42,045 nucleotides of DNA from Olavius sp. associated proteobacterium Delta 1 (GCA_902749685.1 CACVKW010000536.1:1-42045); one strand, 5' to 3'; positions 17,746 through 26,327 are shown, counted from the first letter of the stretch. Made by a program: numbers and translations. The notes: generated from the sequence alone by a model not told the origin.

Positions 17746-18109
17746 TTCTATGCCTGTTTCATGGTACCTGAATAATCACCCAATTGGCCCGCAGCAAAGT
17801 CCGAGATCAATTTGCTGAAATCAACTTGGAGCGATAATTGTTGTATTAAAACTCAGGCACCTAATTTTTTCAAAAATTTTTGGCTTAAGTATTCTTAATT
17901 CCAGGTGCTCTACGTATAGCAAATTCAGGATTTTTTCAACGTGCAAAATTCAGGTCTTAAAAAAGATTAGCGGACCGCTATTATAGTCCGTACCTTTACA
18001 GATGCATGCAAATTATATCAATCCGAATCAAATCGATTTTATTGCCTTTGCAATTGTTCAAGAAATATTCTAAAGAATGATTTCAAAACCGAAAAAAGGA
18101 GATTTGAAC
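17746..18109. other. Divergent intergenic region
   Basis: AT-rich, about 360 bases, between the leftward ATPase module and the rightward monooxygenase gene. It has a small palindrome AGCGGACCGCT near 17,970. It should contain the promoter of the ATPase module. I see no operator or RNA gene that I can support. Confidence 0.45.
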
Positions 18110-18418
18110 ATGATTCATGTAATCGCCACTATCGAACTAAAGCCCGATTGCCGTGACGACTATCTGAAAATTTTAAGTGAAAACGTCCCCAAAGTTAAGG
18201 CCGAAGACGGGTGTCTGGCTTATGAACCAACGATTGACATCGAATCCGGCTTACCCTTAAAAAGCGAAATTCGGGAAAATGTCGTCACGATAGTTGAAGC
18301 CTGGGAGACTCTGGAAGCCCTGCATGCGCATCTAAAAACTGAACATATGGCTGCGTATCGGGAAGCGGTGTTAGACTATGTGGCGGGTTTAAACGTGCGG
18401 GTTCTGAAACCGGTATAG
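18110..18418 (+). CDS. Antibiotic-biosynthesis-monooxygenase (ABM)-fold protein
   Basis: 102 aa, full length for the YgiN/ABM dimeric alpha-beta barrel family of putative quinol monooxygenases. Characteristic pieces: MIHVIATIELKPDCRDDYL at the N-terminus, KAEDGCLAYEPTID, then VTIVEAWETLEALHAHLKTEHM and a C-terminal VRVLKPV strand. Cofactor-independent oxidation of quinols or sequestration of reactive small molecules is the usual guess. The start at 18110 follows AAAGGAGA with good spacing; an upstream in-frame ATG at 18077 has no ribosome site and adds non-family residues. It is a single-gene unit. Confidence 0.87.
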   Translation: MIHVIATIELKPDCRDDYLKILSENVPKVKAEDGCLAYEPTIDIESGLPLKSEIRENVVTIVEAWETLEALHAHLKTEHMAAYREAVLDYVAGLNVRVLKPV

Positions 18419-18479
18419 TTTGCCCTATCGTTGCATAAAATCTTGTCATCTTGCAATATTGAAATACTCGAGATGGTTA

Positions 18480-18592
18480 GCTTTTTCGGATCAGATGCTT
18501 GATGCTGGATACTTGATGCTGGATTTACAGAAGTCCACTATCGATGAGATCCAGAAACATCCAGTATCCAGAAACCAGAATCCAGGATCAGT
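18480..18592 (+). repeat. 113-bp dispersed repeat, right copy
   Basis: Inverted counterpart of 13,823-13,935: identical length, ends conserved (36 of 36 and 31 of 33 bases) and a non-matching 32-base centre at 18,525-18,556. It lies between the monooxygenase stop and the NudC stop codon. The pair brackets the ATPase module and the monooxygenase gene. Confidence 0.88.
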
Positions 18593-18627
18593 TGGTATTC
18601 GCAATGAACAAGATCGAATTCGAGTGT

Positions 18628-19458
18628 TTATCGAATCTTGGTAGTCTGGTTTCTTCCCACGAACCAGTCGATCAGGTGTCTGGCGATGGTAATTTTAGGC
18701 GGGATGGAAGGCAGATTATCGGCCGCAAACCAGCCGGCATCGGCAATTTCGGATTGGTCGGCCTTGATTTCACCGCCGGCAAAATCTGCTAAAAAACCCA
18801 CCATCAAGGAGTTCGGAAACGGCCAGGGTTGACTGCCGAAATAGCGGATATTTTTTACGCTGATGCCGACCTCTTCTTTGATTTCCCTGGCGACACATTC
18901 CTCCAGGGTTTCGCCCGGCTCGACAAAGCCGGCGAGTACGCTGTAGAATCCGGATTTAAACCGTTTATTGCTGGCGAGCAGCAGCCGGTCACCCTTGACG
19001 ACTGCCATAATGACTGCCGGTGAGAGGCGCGGGTAATTTACCAGCCCGCAGGCGGGGCAGAATTTTGCCCGCTCTTGCGACTTGTCCTCCGTCGGGAGAC
19101 CGCAGTGCCCGCAAAACTGATGGTTCCGGCTCCAGTCGACCAGCTGATTGGCGCGGCCGGCAATCCAGATCAACTCCTCTTCCAGCTGACCGAAAGTTTC
19201 CCGCAATCCTTTCAGCTGAAAGCCATTCATCACCTGGTTCTCAACCGGCAATTCGGCCGCATAGCATGCCCGGTCATCCAGTGTGCCCAGGTACTGGCTG
19301 CGAATCGGGGCCAGTTTGATCTGCGCTAAGTCCTCGGTACAGGGGACGCGGCGGCCTTTTTCATTTTCCTTGAGCAGCAGTCGGTCCCGCTGAAAAACAA
19401 ACCACAGGGCCCGGGCAGATGGTGTTGCTGGGAATTTGAATGCAGGTTTAAAGGGCAT
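18628..19458 (-). CDS. nudC: NADH pyrophosphatase / RNA-decapping Nudix hydrolase NudC
   Basis: Splits NAD(H) into NMN(H) and AMP and, in characterised homologues, removes NAD caps from RNA. Seen: an N-terminal domain, a zinc ribbon (CGHCGLPTE with CPACGLVNYPR), the complete Nudix box GFVEPGETLEECVAREIKEE and the NudC-specific SQPWPFPNSLM motif just after it. From the ATG at 19458 it has 276 aa, near the normal length. The frame extends to a TTG at 19512, but the MPFKPAFKFP start fits better. Neither has a clear ribosome site. It reads toward the monooxygenase gene and seems to be its own unit. Confidence 0.93.
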   Translation of the reverse strand: MPFKPAFKFPATPSARALWFVFQRDRLLLKENEKGRRVPCTEDLAQIKLAPIRSQYLGTLDDRACYAAELPVENQVMNGFQLKGLRETFGQLEEELIWIAGRANQLVDWSRNHQFCGHCGLPTEDKSQERAKFCPACGLVNYPRLSPAVIMAVVKGDRLLLASNKRFKSGFYSVLAGFVEPGETLEECVAREIKEEVGISVKNIRYFGSQPWPFPNSLMVGFLADFAGGEIKADQSEIADAGWFAADNLPSIPPKITIARHLIDWFVGRNQTTKIR

Positions 19459-19714
19459 GGTTATCGGTTCCAGGTTCAGCGCCGCCGCCGGCCAAAAAAG
19501 CGGCCGGTCCAATCGAAAAAGAAACTTCCTAGATTGATAGTACTATTATTGATCGCGGGAGCGGTTTTCAACCGCGAATTACTCGGCTATGGCATACTTA
19601 TGTAATGAAGTTACATACAAGGGTTCACGGTTCAAAGGTTACAATCGATTTTTAAAGAAAAGGAAATGAGCTTCGTCAGGTTTCAGCCAGCGAAAGCCCT
19701 GTTGCATCATGCCC

Positions 19715-19948
19715 TTAATCTGATCCCGCTTTGTTCATTTTGCCAAAGTAGGTTTCCCGGATGCGGCGGGGTAGCTTGGGGTTGAAATTTTCTGTGAGAA
19801 AATCCTGAAATTCAGTCAGGGCATCGATGCGACCCTGTTCAAATTTTGCGGTCGCTGCATCACCATCTGCATGGTTCAGTTCATCCGTCGCATGGCCGAG
19901 TCTTTCTTCGATATATTTATACAAATCCAGTAAATAAACGTACGCCAT
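19715..19948 (-). CDS. Small helical hypothetical protein, paralogue 1
   Basis: 77 aa, acidic to neutral, predicted as a helical hairpin by eye. It shares a register with the protein encoded just upstream: DAATAKFEQGRIDALTEFQDFL here against DLASARYYEGQLLELYKTRQYL there, and LYKYIEERLGHA against IHNFISDKIAAA. The two are probably an old tandem duplication. Its ATG lies two bases past the upstream stop, so translation is likely coupled. The function is unknown. Confidence 0.75.
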   Translation of the reverse strand: MAYVYLLDLYKYIEERLGHATDELNHADGDAATAKFEQGRIDALTEFQDFLTENFNPKLPRRIRETYFGKMNKAGSD

Positions 19949-19950
19949 AT

Positions 19951-20148
19951 TCAGTAATACTTCTGAGTCTTAAGATCTATCTTTTTATTTAAATACTGCC
20001 GGGTTTTATATAATTCCAGCAACTGTCCCTCGTAATATCGTGCTGACGCCAAATCATTTTCTTTCGCGGCATCTTTATTGTTATTTTCTGCGGCTGCAAT
20101 TTTATCACTAATAAAATTATGAATCGCAACAGAATATTCATTTGCCAT
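19951..20148 (-). CDS. Small helical hypothetical protein, paralogue 2
   Basis: 65 aa from the ATG at 20148 (MANEYSVAIHNFISDKIAAA). It has a coiled, Ala/Lys/Glu-rich middle and a Tyr-rich end (KTQKYY). It is clearly related to the downstream small protein in length and in spaced Ala, Tyr/Phe, Gly and Leu positions. It follows the TPR gene after about 60 bases and probably belongs to the same transcript. An upstream in-frame start (20175) would add MWTSIRLSF, but MANEYS fits the paralogue's MAYVYL start. The function is unknown. Confidence 0.75.
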   Translation of the reverse strand: MANEYSVAIHNFISDKIAAAENNNKDAAKENDLASARYYEGQLLELYKTRQYLNKKIDLKTQKYY

Positions 20149-20209
20149 GAAACTTAACCTTATCGATGTCCACAAACATGATGAATTCGGGTTTTTTCGA
20201 ATTCGTCAT

Positions 20210-21457
20210 TCATGCTTTCTCTTGATATTTTTCAGATATAAGCTGAAATCTTTGGGCTTCTACCTCATTGCCCTGGGCCGAGTAGATCCGGCTGATTTTT
20301 TGATAACAATCCGCCGCATTTTGTGGGATTTCCTGGGCCAGTGAAAGGTAGAGTTCCAACACTTCGCTGGTATTGTGACCGGATTCAAAACTGAGGTCGG
20401 CGTATTTCTGCTTGAGATAAGGATCGATACGGGTGTGACAGCTGCGGCATTGGTCCATGATCTCACCGTATATATAGCGGGCGTTGGTCCTTTCGCCCAA
20501 TGCCTCGTGGGTCTTGGCCAGAGCCCGGGCGATGGCTTCATGCCATTCGTATTTTTTTGAAAATTCGCGATAAAAAGCCTTGGCTTCGACATACTTTCCG
20601 GCATGATAAAGGGTTTCGCCGCGCATTAAATAGCCGGCCACGGATTCGGCCAATTCTTCGGGCAGGGAAGCCAGCAGCGTTTCGGCCCGGTCAAAGCTTT
20701 TGGTCTCCCAGAATATTTCACACAATAGCTGGTAGGCCGGTAGAGCATCCGGATGGTTTTGCAGAAACGTTTCTGCGTGTCGGCTTGCTTCTTCGTATTT
20801 GGCCAGATTGAGACAGGCAGTGGCCAGCTCGAGAGGAATGTAACTTTGCGGGTCGTCAATTTCCTGCATGGCCTGGAAAAGATGTTCTGCCGCCAGTTCA
20901 AAATCACCCTGGTTCAATGCCAGATACCCGGTTTTAAAAGCGGCCGGGTAATTGCGATAGGATTCCTGGATTTCTTCGGGCAGGGTGCCGATCAAAGCCG
21001 TGAAATCTTCGTCATCCCGCTGCGGATCGACCGTCGCGTCCTCAGGTTCTTCCTCTTGATGCGGCATATCAAAATTCGGCAGGGTAGTTTGAATCCCTTC
21101 TATATTCGTCATAGCGAGCTGTTTCAGATGCTGTTCGAGTGTGGCTTTTAATTGATCATCCCGGGTCAATTCCAGCGCCAACTCTACATACTGGTGCGCG
21201 TCATCATTATGGCCGGCTTCCATCAGCTCCGTGGCCGTATTTTCATGCTCCAGCGCCAATTGCTCCTTGCAGCTGCTGATTTTATCCCGCAGGCTTTGCC
21301 GGTAACCGTCATCCCAGGGCGATGATTTTTCCAGCTTTTCAAGGGCGCGTTCATACTCAGTTATGGCCTTTCCGTAAGCCCCGGTTTCAAACAGCGCATC
21401 CCCTTTTCTATCATAATCCTCGGGATCTTTGCTTGAGAAAAAATTTAGTATGCCCAT
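20210..21457 (-). CDS. TPR-repeat scaffold protein
   Basis: 415 aa composed of helix pairs of the tetratricopeptide type, for example DYDRKGDALFETGAYGKAI near the N-terminus, GYLALNQGDFELAAEHLFQA mid-protein and LMRGETLYHAGKYVEAKAFY later. There is no signal peptide or membrane segment, so it is cytoplasmic. A CRSCH motif near residue 345 (DQCRSCHTRI) is a possible metal or heme-like CxxCH; as the protein is not exported, heme attachment is unlikely. The start at MGILNFFSSKDPEDYD fits better than the ATG eight codons up. It probably leads a unit with the two small helical proteins and may hold them or another complex together (inference). Confidence 0.83.
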   Translation of the reverse strand: MGILNFFSSKDPEDYDRKGDALFETGAYGKAITEYERALEKLEKSSPWDDGYRQSLRDKISSCKEQLALEHENTATELMEAGHNDDAHQYVELALELTRDDQLKATLEQHLKQLAMTNIEGIQTTLPNFDMPHQEEEPEDATVDPQRDDEDFTALIGTLPEEIQESYRNYPAAFKTGYLALNQGDFELAAEHLFQAMQEIDDPQSYIPLELATACLNLAKYEEASRHAETFLQNHPDALPAYQLLCEIFWETKSFDRAETLLASLPEELAESVAGYLMRGETLYHAGKYVEAKAFYREFSKKYEWHEAIARALAKTHEALGERTNARYIYGEIMDQCRSCHTRIDPYLKQKYADLSFESGHNTSEVLELYLSLAQEIPQNAADCYQKISRIYSAQGNEVEAQRFQLISEKYQEKA

Positions 21458-21551
21458 CTTTCTACTGTTCCATAATTCCATGAATGAGATGAGGAATCAT
21501 GTTCAAATTATATCTGATACTCGGTTAGTTGTAAGAACTGCGAAACATTAA

Positions 21552-21917
21552 CTATCTGCCGGGAATGATGAGGCCCGAATCCGCTTTTTGAATTCGACCT
21601 TGTTCCTGTTCCTGGTATCTTTTGACTTCTTCAATTAACTGGTCCATGGCCAGTTGCATGACCTCGGGAAACTTTTTAATCGCCTGCTGCAAATCTTTGG
21701 CCGGAATGTTATTCTGGATCGGCAGCGGGCCGTTGGGGGTGAGGATACTGGTATGCCCGACAAAAATAGTTTTGCGGCTTTTGTCCATTGAGCCGTCTGC
21801 CTTCACCGGTGTGAGGCGTTTGATAGTGCCGGTTTTAAGGTCGCTAAATGATTCCTCGGAGTAAAGATTTGATCGGTCGATTTTAAATTCAAGGTTGTCA
21901 GGCTGTTCATCCATCAT
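21552..21917 (-). CDS. Conserved-looking hypothetical protein
   Basis: 121 aa, hydrophilic. The N-terminal half looks like a small strand-rich domain (NLEFKIDRSNLYSEESFSDL, GTIKRLTPVKADGS, KTIFVGHTSILTPNG). The C-terminal half is helical and charged (LQQAIKKFPEVMQLAMDQL, then EEVKRYQEQEQGRIQKAD) and ends LIIPGR. AAAAGGAG lies about 10 bases before the first of two adjacent ATG codons. I have the impression of a family confined to sulfate reducers but cannot name it. It lies about 95 bases upstream of the TPR gene in the same direction and may share its transcript. Confidence 0.75.
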   Translation of the reverse strand: MMDEQPDNLEFKIDRSNLYSEESFSDLKTGTIKRLTPVKADGSMDKSRKTIFVGHTSILTPNGPLPIQNNIPAKDLQQAIKKFPEVMQLAMDQLIEEVKRYQEQEQGRIQKADSGLIIPGR

Positions 21918-22369
21918 GGTATATGGTCTCCTTTTAATTATCGGCGACAGGTAATGCTCACCTGCCGCTGCAACTTAGCAGATCAAAATCAAGAACGCAA
22001 CCGTGTATAACCTAAGGTTTTTTGACCCGCTGTAAAGGGCTGGATGCGTGCCAAATAAATTCAGTTGCTGCGGGGAATATCACCAAAAATATTTTCCATT
22101 CAATGTTCGATCCGCCTAAGGAGGGCGGGGGGACACCCCCCGCACCCCCCGAATTAAATATTATTTTTTATTATCTTAACCATACAAGGCGGACAAGTGC
22201 TTGCTCGCCTTTGGCGAGTTGGACGTTCGATGTTCAGTCCTCTCTTCGTTCGATGATCAGTCTGTTTTCCGTCCGACGTTCATCTTTCAATCCAACTTGG
22301 CGCAGTTGACGTGATATGGTCAGCGTCTTAGTATTTTATATATGACCAATTCCGGGATTGGAGGTTATT
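21918..22369. other. Intergenic region with GC-rich hairpin and simple repeats
   Basis: Holds the GC hairpin 22,125-22,143, a GCTCGCCTTTGGCGAG hairpin near 22,201 and a run of GTTCGATGTTCAGT-like words (about 22,220-22,285). The open frame 22,022-22,309 runs through these repeats and is not a gene. The upstream part should hold the promoter of the hypothetical gene at 21,917 and the downstream part that of the molybdoenzyme. Confidence 0.55.
22125..22143. repeat. GC-only hairpin
   Basis: GCGGGGGG, loop ACA, CCCCCCGC: a perfect 8-bp stem. It is followed at 22,154-22,170 by AT-rich text (AATTAAATATTATTTTTTA), so it could serve as a terminator for rightward transcription, although no gene lies to its left in that direction. 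Confidence 0.7.
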
Positions 22370-23065
22370 ATGAAAAAAAACCCAAAAATCACCCGCAGAA
22401 AATTTATGGCGGCTGCCGGTGGAACCATTGTATCGATTGGTTTGCCGGGTGTGTTTGTTAAAGCGATGGATTCGGAAAACAGGGCCCTGGCGGCTCAACT
22501 CAGAGCGGACGGTCGTTCTCGTATTCCTCCGGGCCAGCATGCCGTTAAAGCGATGCCCAATATGGGCGGAGTAAAAGGACCCGGAAATGTACCGGATTGG
22601 CGCCTGTCCATCGACGGTGAAGTGCAAAACCCCTTGTCATTAAGATTTCAAGACCTCATGAATTTAAAGCTGATGGATCTGATATGTGATGTGCATTGTG
22701 TCACCGGCTGGACCCTGCTGGATTCTCGCTGGCGGGGCATTCACCTGCAAACCATCATGGACCTTGTTAAAGTTAAAAAAAACGCCGGTTTCATTGTTTT
22801 TGAGGCTCCGGGAGACTACTCCAGCAGCATTCCTCTCAGTGCGGCCCGCAAAGATAATGTGATACTGGCCCACAGTTTTTCAGACCAAAATCTTCCACTG
22901 GAACATGGTGCTCCTCTGCGCGGCCTGGTGCCGGATCGCTATTTTTATAAAAGTGTTAAATGGCTTGAGAGGATTAGATTTGTCGTTGAAGATGAGCCGG
23001 GTTATTATGAAAGCGGGGGGTATAGTAATTCTGCCGATCCGTGGAAGGAGGAACGCTTCGATTAG
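22370..23065 (+). CDS. Tat-exported molybdopterin oxidoreductase of the sulfite-oxidase fold
   Basis: 231 aa. A twin-arginine signal (ITRRKFMAAAGG, then a hydrophobic run) sends the folded enzyme to the periplasm. The body is the SUOX/YedY molybdopterin fold, with WRLSIDGEVQNPLSL and DLICDVHCVTGWTLLDSRW, where the Cys of CVTGW is the expected Mo ligand, and the C-terminal RGLVPDRYFYKSVKWLERI. YedY-like enzymes (MsrP) reduce methionine sulfoxide in E. coli; other family members differ, so the substrate is open. The start at 22370 has GGAGG five bases ahead; TTG four codons earlier overlaps that site. No membrane heme partner (MsrQ/YedZ) or chaperone is adjacent. Confidence 0.88.
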   Translation: MKKNPKITRRKFMAAAGGTIVSIGLPGVFVKAMDSENRALAAQLRADGRSRIPPGQHAVKAMPNMGGVKGPGNVPDWRLSIDGEVQNPLSLRFQDLMNLKLMDLICDVHCVTGWTLLDSRWRGIHLQTIMDLVKVKKNAGFIVFEAPGDYSSSIPLSAARKDNVILAHSFSDQNLPLEHGAPLRGLVPDRYFYKSVKWLERIRFVVEDEPGYYESGGYSNSADPWKEERFD

Positions 23066-23072
23066 AACGGGG

Positions 23073-23225
23073 TTTAAAAGGGCATCTTTTGTCCGAGTGC
23101 TGCGTTGCCCCGCAAAGCGGGATTCAGCATCAAATTTAAAATATTAAGGTGCATCACGAGCTGGCGGAAAATGTACTGTTCATCCCGCTTTCAGCGGGGC
23201 TCTCGGACAAAATCTACCCTTTAAA
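23073..23225. repeat. 153-bp nested inverted repeat
   Basis: The outer arms 23,073-23,097 and 23,202-23,225 pair almost fully (TTTAAAAGGGCATCTTTTG... against ...CAAAATCTACCCTTTAAA). The inner arms 23,107-23,122 (GCCCCGCAAAGCGGGA) and 23,183-23,200 also pair, and each can instead form its own small GC hairpin. It begins eight bases after the molybdoenzyme stop. It could be a transcript end for both neighbours or a MITE-like insertion. Confidence 0.85.
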
Positions 23226-23325
23226 TCCATGTTATAGCTCTATCCTTTACCACTATCTATGGGCAACAAGGCTATGAGTTTTAAGGCATTATCCCTTAAC
23301 TTGGTATTTGATGTTTCCTTTGTGG

Positions 23326-24570
23326 TTATGCCTTTTCGTGCTGTTGACTCCTTCGGACGAGCTTGCCAATGGTCAGCCCCTGGACAATGATGGAAAATAC
23401 CACAATTATGTAGGTGATTGCCAGAATGAGTTCCCGATTCTTGCCCGGCGGCAGCGAGAGGGCCAGAGCCACTGATATTCCACCCCGCAAGCCGCCCCAG
23501 GTGAGAATTGTGACAACTTTGGGACTAAACTTACGAAAGCGGCGCATGATCAGCACCGGGCCTCCAACACTTATAAACCGGGTCACCAGCAAAAGCGGTA
23601 TTAATAAAACACCGGCGATGAAATATTCGCGACTGAAAGTCAGCGCCAACACTTCCAGGCCGATGAGCACAAATAGTACGCCATTGAGTACTTCATCGAT
23701 CAGTTCCCAGAATTTGTCCAGGTGGTCGCGCACCTGATCGGACATCGCCAGCAGTCTTCCGTGATTGCCAATTAAGAGACCGGCTACCACAATGGCGATA
23801 GGGCCGGATATATGCAACTCGTCCGCCAGTGCAAAACCACCTGCCACCAGGGCCAGGGTGATTAGAACCTCCACCTGGTAGTCGTCGATACTTTTGAGCA
23901 TCCAATAAGCGATCCAGCCGATAATCAGCCCGAAACCAACACCCCCCAGGGCTTCTTTGGCAAACAGGCCCATGACCGAGGCTGTCGTGACTTCCCGGGC
24001 GCCTGTGGCGATCTCCAAAAATATCAGGAAAATTACCACTGCCACGCCGTCGTTAAACAGGGATTCCCCGGTAATTTTTGTCTCAAGGCTTTCCGGTACC
24101 CCGACTTTTTTCAGAATACCGAGCACCGCAATCGGATCGGTAGGAGAAATCAGAGCCCCGAAGAGCAGGCAGTCGATCAGGGGTATTTCCATTCCCAGTA
24201 TACCCAACACCCACCGGCTGATATAACCTATACTGAAGGTTGATCCGAGGACGCCTATGGTTGCCAGCATGCCGATAATCCATTTTTGCTTTGCCAGATC
24301 GGCCAGATTGACGTGCAGTGCCCCGGCAAACAGCAAAAATGACAGCATGCCGTGCAGCAGCGTTTCATCAAAATCGATATTGGCCAACAGCCGTTGAGCT
24401 TCTGCTTTCAGGCCGAAACTAAAAGGACCCAGCAGTGCCAGCCCCAGGGATACCAGCAACGCCATGATCATCAGTCCGATGGTGTTGGGCAGGCGCATGA
24501 AGCGATGGTTTAAATAGCTGAAACCGGCCGACAAAGTGATCAAAATAGCCAGGATATTGAACAGTTTCAT
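23326..24570 (-). CDS. Na+/H+ antiporter, CPA1/NhaP family
   Basis: 414 aa with about 11-12 hydrophobic segments and no long C-terminal tail. Exchanges cytoplasmic Na+ (or K+) for protons across the inner membrane. Key motifs are SPTDPIAVLGILKK (TM5 region) and GESLFNDGVAVVIF, where the Asp is the central ion-binding residue of CPA1 antiporters. LTWGGLRGGISVALALSLP matches the conserved Arg-containing helix late in the protein. The ATG has GGAG five bases upstream. It follows the MFS gene by 85 bases on the same strand, so the two may be co-transcribed. Confidence 0.93.
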   Translation of the reverse strand: MKLFNILAILITLSAGFSYLNHRFMRLPNTIGLMIMALLVSLGLALLGPFSFGLKAEAQRLLANIDFDETLLHGMLSFLLFAGALHVNLADLAKQKWIIGMLATIGVLGSTFSIGYISRWVLGILGMEIPLIDCLLFGALISPTDPIAVLGILKKVGVPESLETKITGESLFNDGVAVVIFLIFLEIATGAREVTTASVMGLFAKEALGGVGFGLIIGWIAYWMLKSIDDYQVEVLITLALVAGGFALADELHISGPIAIVVAGLLIGNHGRLLAMSDQVRDHLDKFWELIDEVLNGVLFVLIGLEVLALTFSREYFIAGVLLIPLLLVTRFISVGGPVLIMRRFRKFSPKVVTILTWGGLRGGISVALALSLPPGKNRELILAITYIIVVFSIIVQGLTIGKLVRRSQQHEKA

Positions 24571-24655
24571 GAGCTCTCCATTACTCCAGTGACCAGATGG
24601 ATAAGCTAAATTCCTTTAGAGACAAACTAGATCATTGTCCTCTTGATGGGGTATT

Positions 24656-25843
24656 TCATTTTTTGGGTAACATCACAACAAACGGAATGCCAACCAACCC
24701 CATGGCGGCACTGATCAGATAGGTGGCATTCAAACCGATGCGGTCGGCAATGAAACCGACTACCACGACCACTGCCGATCGGGCAATAAAAGAGATCATC
24801 ATAAACAGCCCGTTGGCCGCCGCCGGGCTGTGCCTGGCATTTTCCTGGACCAGGGCCAGCATTACGGGGGTGGTTGACAACAGGGTGAAGCCGACAACAA
24901 GCAGGGCGGCCACGCGCAGCCACCCGCCGGTTAAGGCGAAAAGGAACAGGAACAGCGGCGCTCCCAGCAGGGAGGCCAACAGAGTTTTCCGGCGGCCGAA
25001 CCCATCGCTGACGGAACCGGCCGTCAGAACGCCGGCGACCCCCGCGGCTTCAAACAGGGTCAGGGCGATGCCGGCCAGCCACAGGTTGCCGGTTTCCATT
25101 TTGATATAGGTCGGCAAAAAAGCCGTCAGGGAGGCATGCATAAAACCGCGGGTGATCAGGATGGCTGTCAGGGGCAAAAGAACATGACGCAGGCTGCGCC
25201 ATGTTTGCGGGATCGATAATTTACGCGTTGAACTCACCTGTTTGACCGGGACTCTTCGAAATTTAAAATATAACCAAACCGACGAGAGCATGCCAAAAAT
25301 CATTACCGGATAAAAATCTTCCAGGCCAAAAAGGGAAACCGCCGCCACCGCCACCAAAGGGCCGACCGTCCTTGCCAGTTCTCCGCCGGTCATATAAAAA
25401 CTCATTCCACGACCCTTCCGGGCAGCGGACAGATCCGCGACCATCACCGGCGAGGGCACATGAAACACGGAAACACTGATTCCGGTTATAAATAATAAAA
25501 TTAGCAGCACCCCATAGCTTGGCGCCATCCCGATCAGGCTCATCGGAACAGCCGTCATGGCGGGGGCCAGAATAACAAAATAGCGCACGCTGGCGCGGTC
25601 AGCCAGCAAACCGATATAGGGATTGAGCAAGGCCGGAATTTGCATGATGGTTGAGAGAAAGCCGGCCTGGGTCAGGGACATGGACAGCTTTTCAATTAGA
25701 AGCGGCAGGAGAGGGGCCAGAAAACTCGAATAGACGTCGTGGATAAAATGGGCGATGGCCAGCGCCAGGATTTTTTCTGTTTGAAAACCGGCGTCTCCGA
25801 CTCCGGAACTTTTATCTGTTGGTAATGCGGATTCTGATGCCAT
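24656..25843 (-). CDS. MFS transporter, fosmidomycin-resistance (Fsr)-like
   Basis: 395 aa with 12 likely membrane helices. The first helix AHFIHDVYSSFLAPLLPLLI and the GLLADRASVRY loop resemble the Fsr branch of the major facilitator superfamily. A second half repeats the fold (TAGSVSDGFGRRKTL). It probably exports a small organic compound by proton antiport; the real substrate is unknown. The first about 30 residues are polar. There is no clear ribosome site before the ATG at 25843, but MASESALPTDKSSG is the only plausible start without cutting into helix 1. Confidence 0.85.
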   Translation of the reverse strand: MASESALPTDKSSGVGDAGFQTEKILALAIAHFIHDVYSSFLAPLLPLLIEKLSMSLTQAGFLSTIMQIPALLNPYIGLLADRASVRYFVILAPAMTAVPMSLIGMAPSYGVLLILLFITGISVSVFHVPSPVMVADLSAARKGRGMSFYMTGGELARTVGPLVAVAAVSLFGLEDFYPVMIFGMLSSVWLYFKFRRVPVKQVSSTRKLSIPQTWRSLRHVLLPLTAILITRGFMHASLTAFLPTYIKMETGNLWLAGIALTLFEAAGVAGVLTAGSVSDGFGRRKTLLASLLGAPLFLFLFALTGGWLRVAALLVVGFTLLSTTPVMLALVQENARHSPAAANGLFMMISFIARSAVVVVVGFIADRIGLNATYLISAAMGLVGIPFVVMLPKK

Positions 25844-26327
25844 AAATTGATGCTCGAATCATTGTCGTATTTTCGGCAAAGACCATAGCAACTAAGATTT
25901 TGGTGAGATTCTGTCAACTGTAAAATTTCAATGGTTCCGAGGTTCAGCCTTTTCGGTTTTCGCTGGCAATCATCCACCCGCTAATATCATGGGCTGACAC
26001 AGGGAACTCATCACCCCCCCCTCAATTTTCTCAGCCTTTGAAAATCAGAGAATTGAAGCGTACACCTATGATAAAGTTCCGATCCGTTTTAACCGAGGAA
26101 CCTCTGAACTTTGAACCCTGAAGCCGGCTCCTTGAACCTCTCCAGGCCGACTCTTGATTAATTGATAAATGCACTTAGATTGGGTGGTATGTTCTGCCGA
26201 TTATGAGCGGTGGTACAACTTCTGTCAAACAGGAGAAAAGTATCATTAATGATTAAAAATATCCTGGCAATCCTGCAACCCGGGATTTCTGCCGTTAATA
26301 TAAAACCTGCAAAAAGGAGCGTGTGCG
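25844..26327. other. Divergent intergenic region
   Basis: Holds an imperfect hairpin at 26,022-26,056 (TCAATTTTCTCA / TCAGAGAATTGA) and the dispersed GAACTTTGAACCCTGAA words near 26,106-26,140. It must contain the promoters of the MFS gene (leftward) and the ferredoxin (rightward). No gene is seen. Confidence 0.5.

Noticed and set aside
13823..18592. The 113-bp inverted pair as ends of a single composite transposon
   Set aside because: No transposase or integrase lies between them and no target-site duplication is visible; left as an open observation instead.
20460..20485. CRSCH motif in the TPR protein as a c-type heme site
   Set aside because: The protein has no signal peptide, so the periplasmic heme-attachment machinery could not reach it.
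22022..22309. 95-aa frame upstream of the molybdoenzyme
   Set aside because: Runs through the GC hairpin and GTTCGATGTTCAGT-like repeats and has no start signal.
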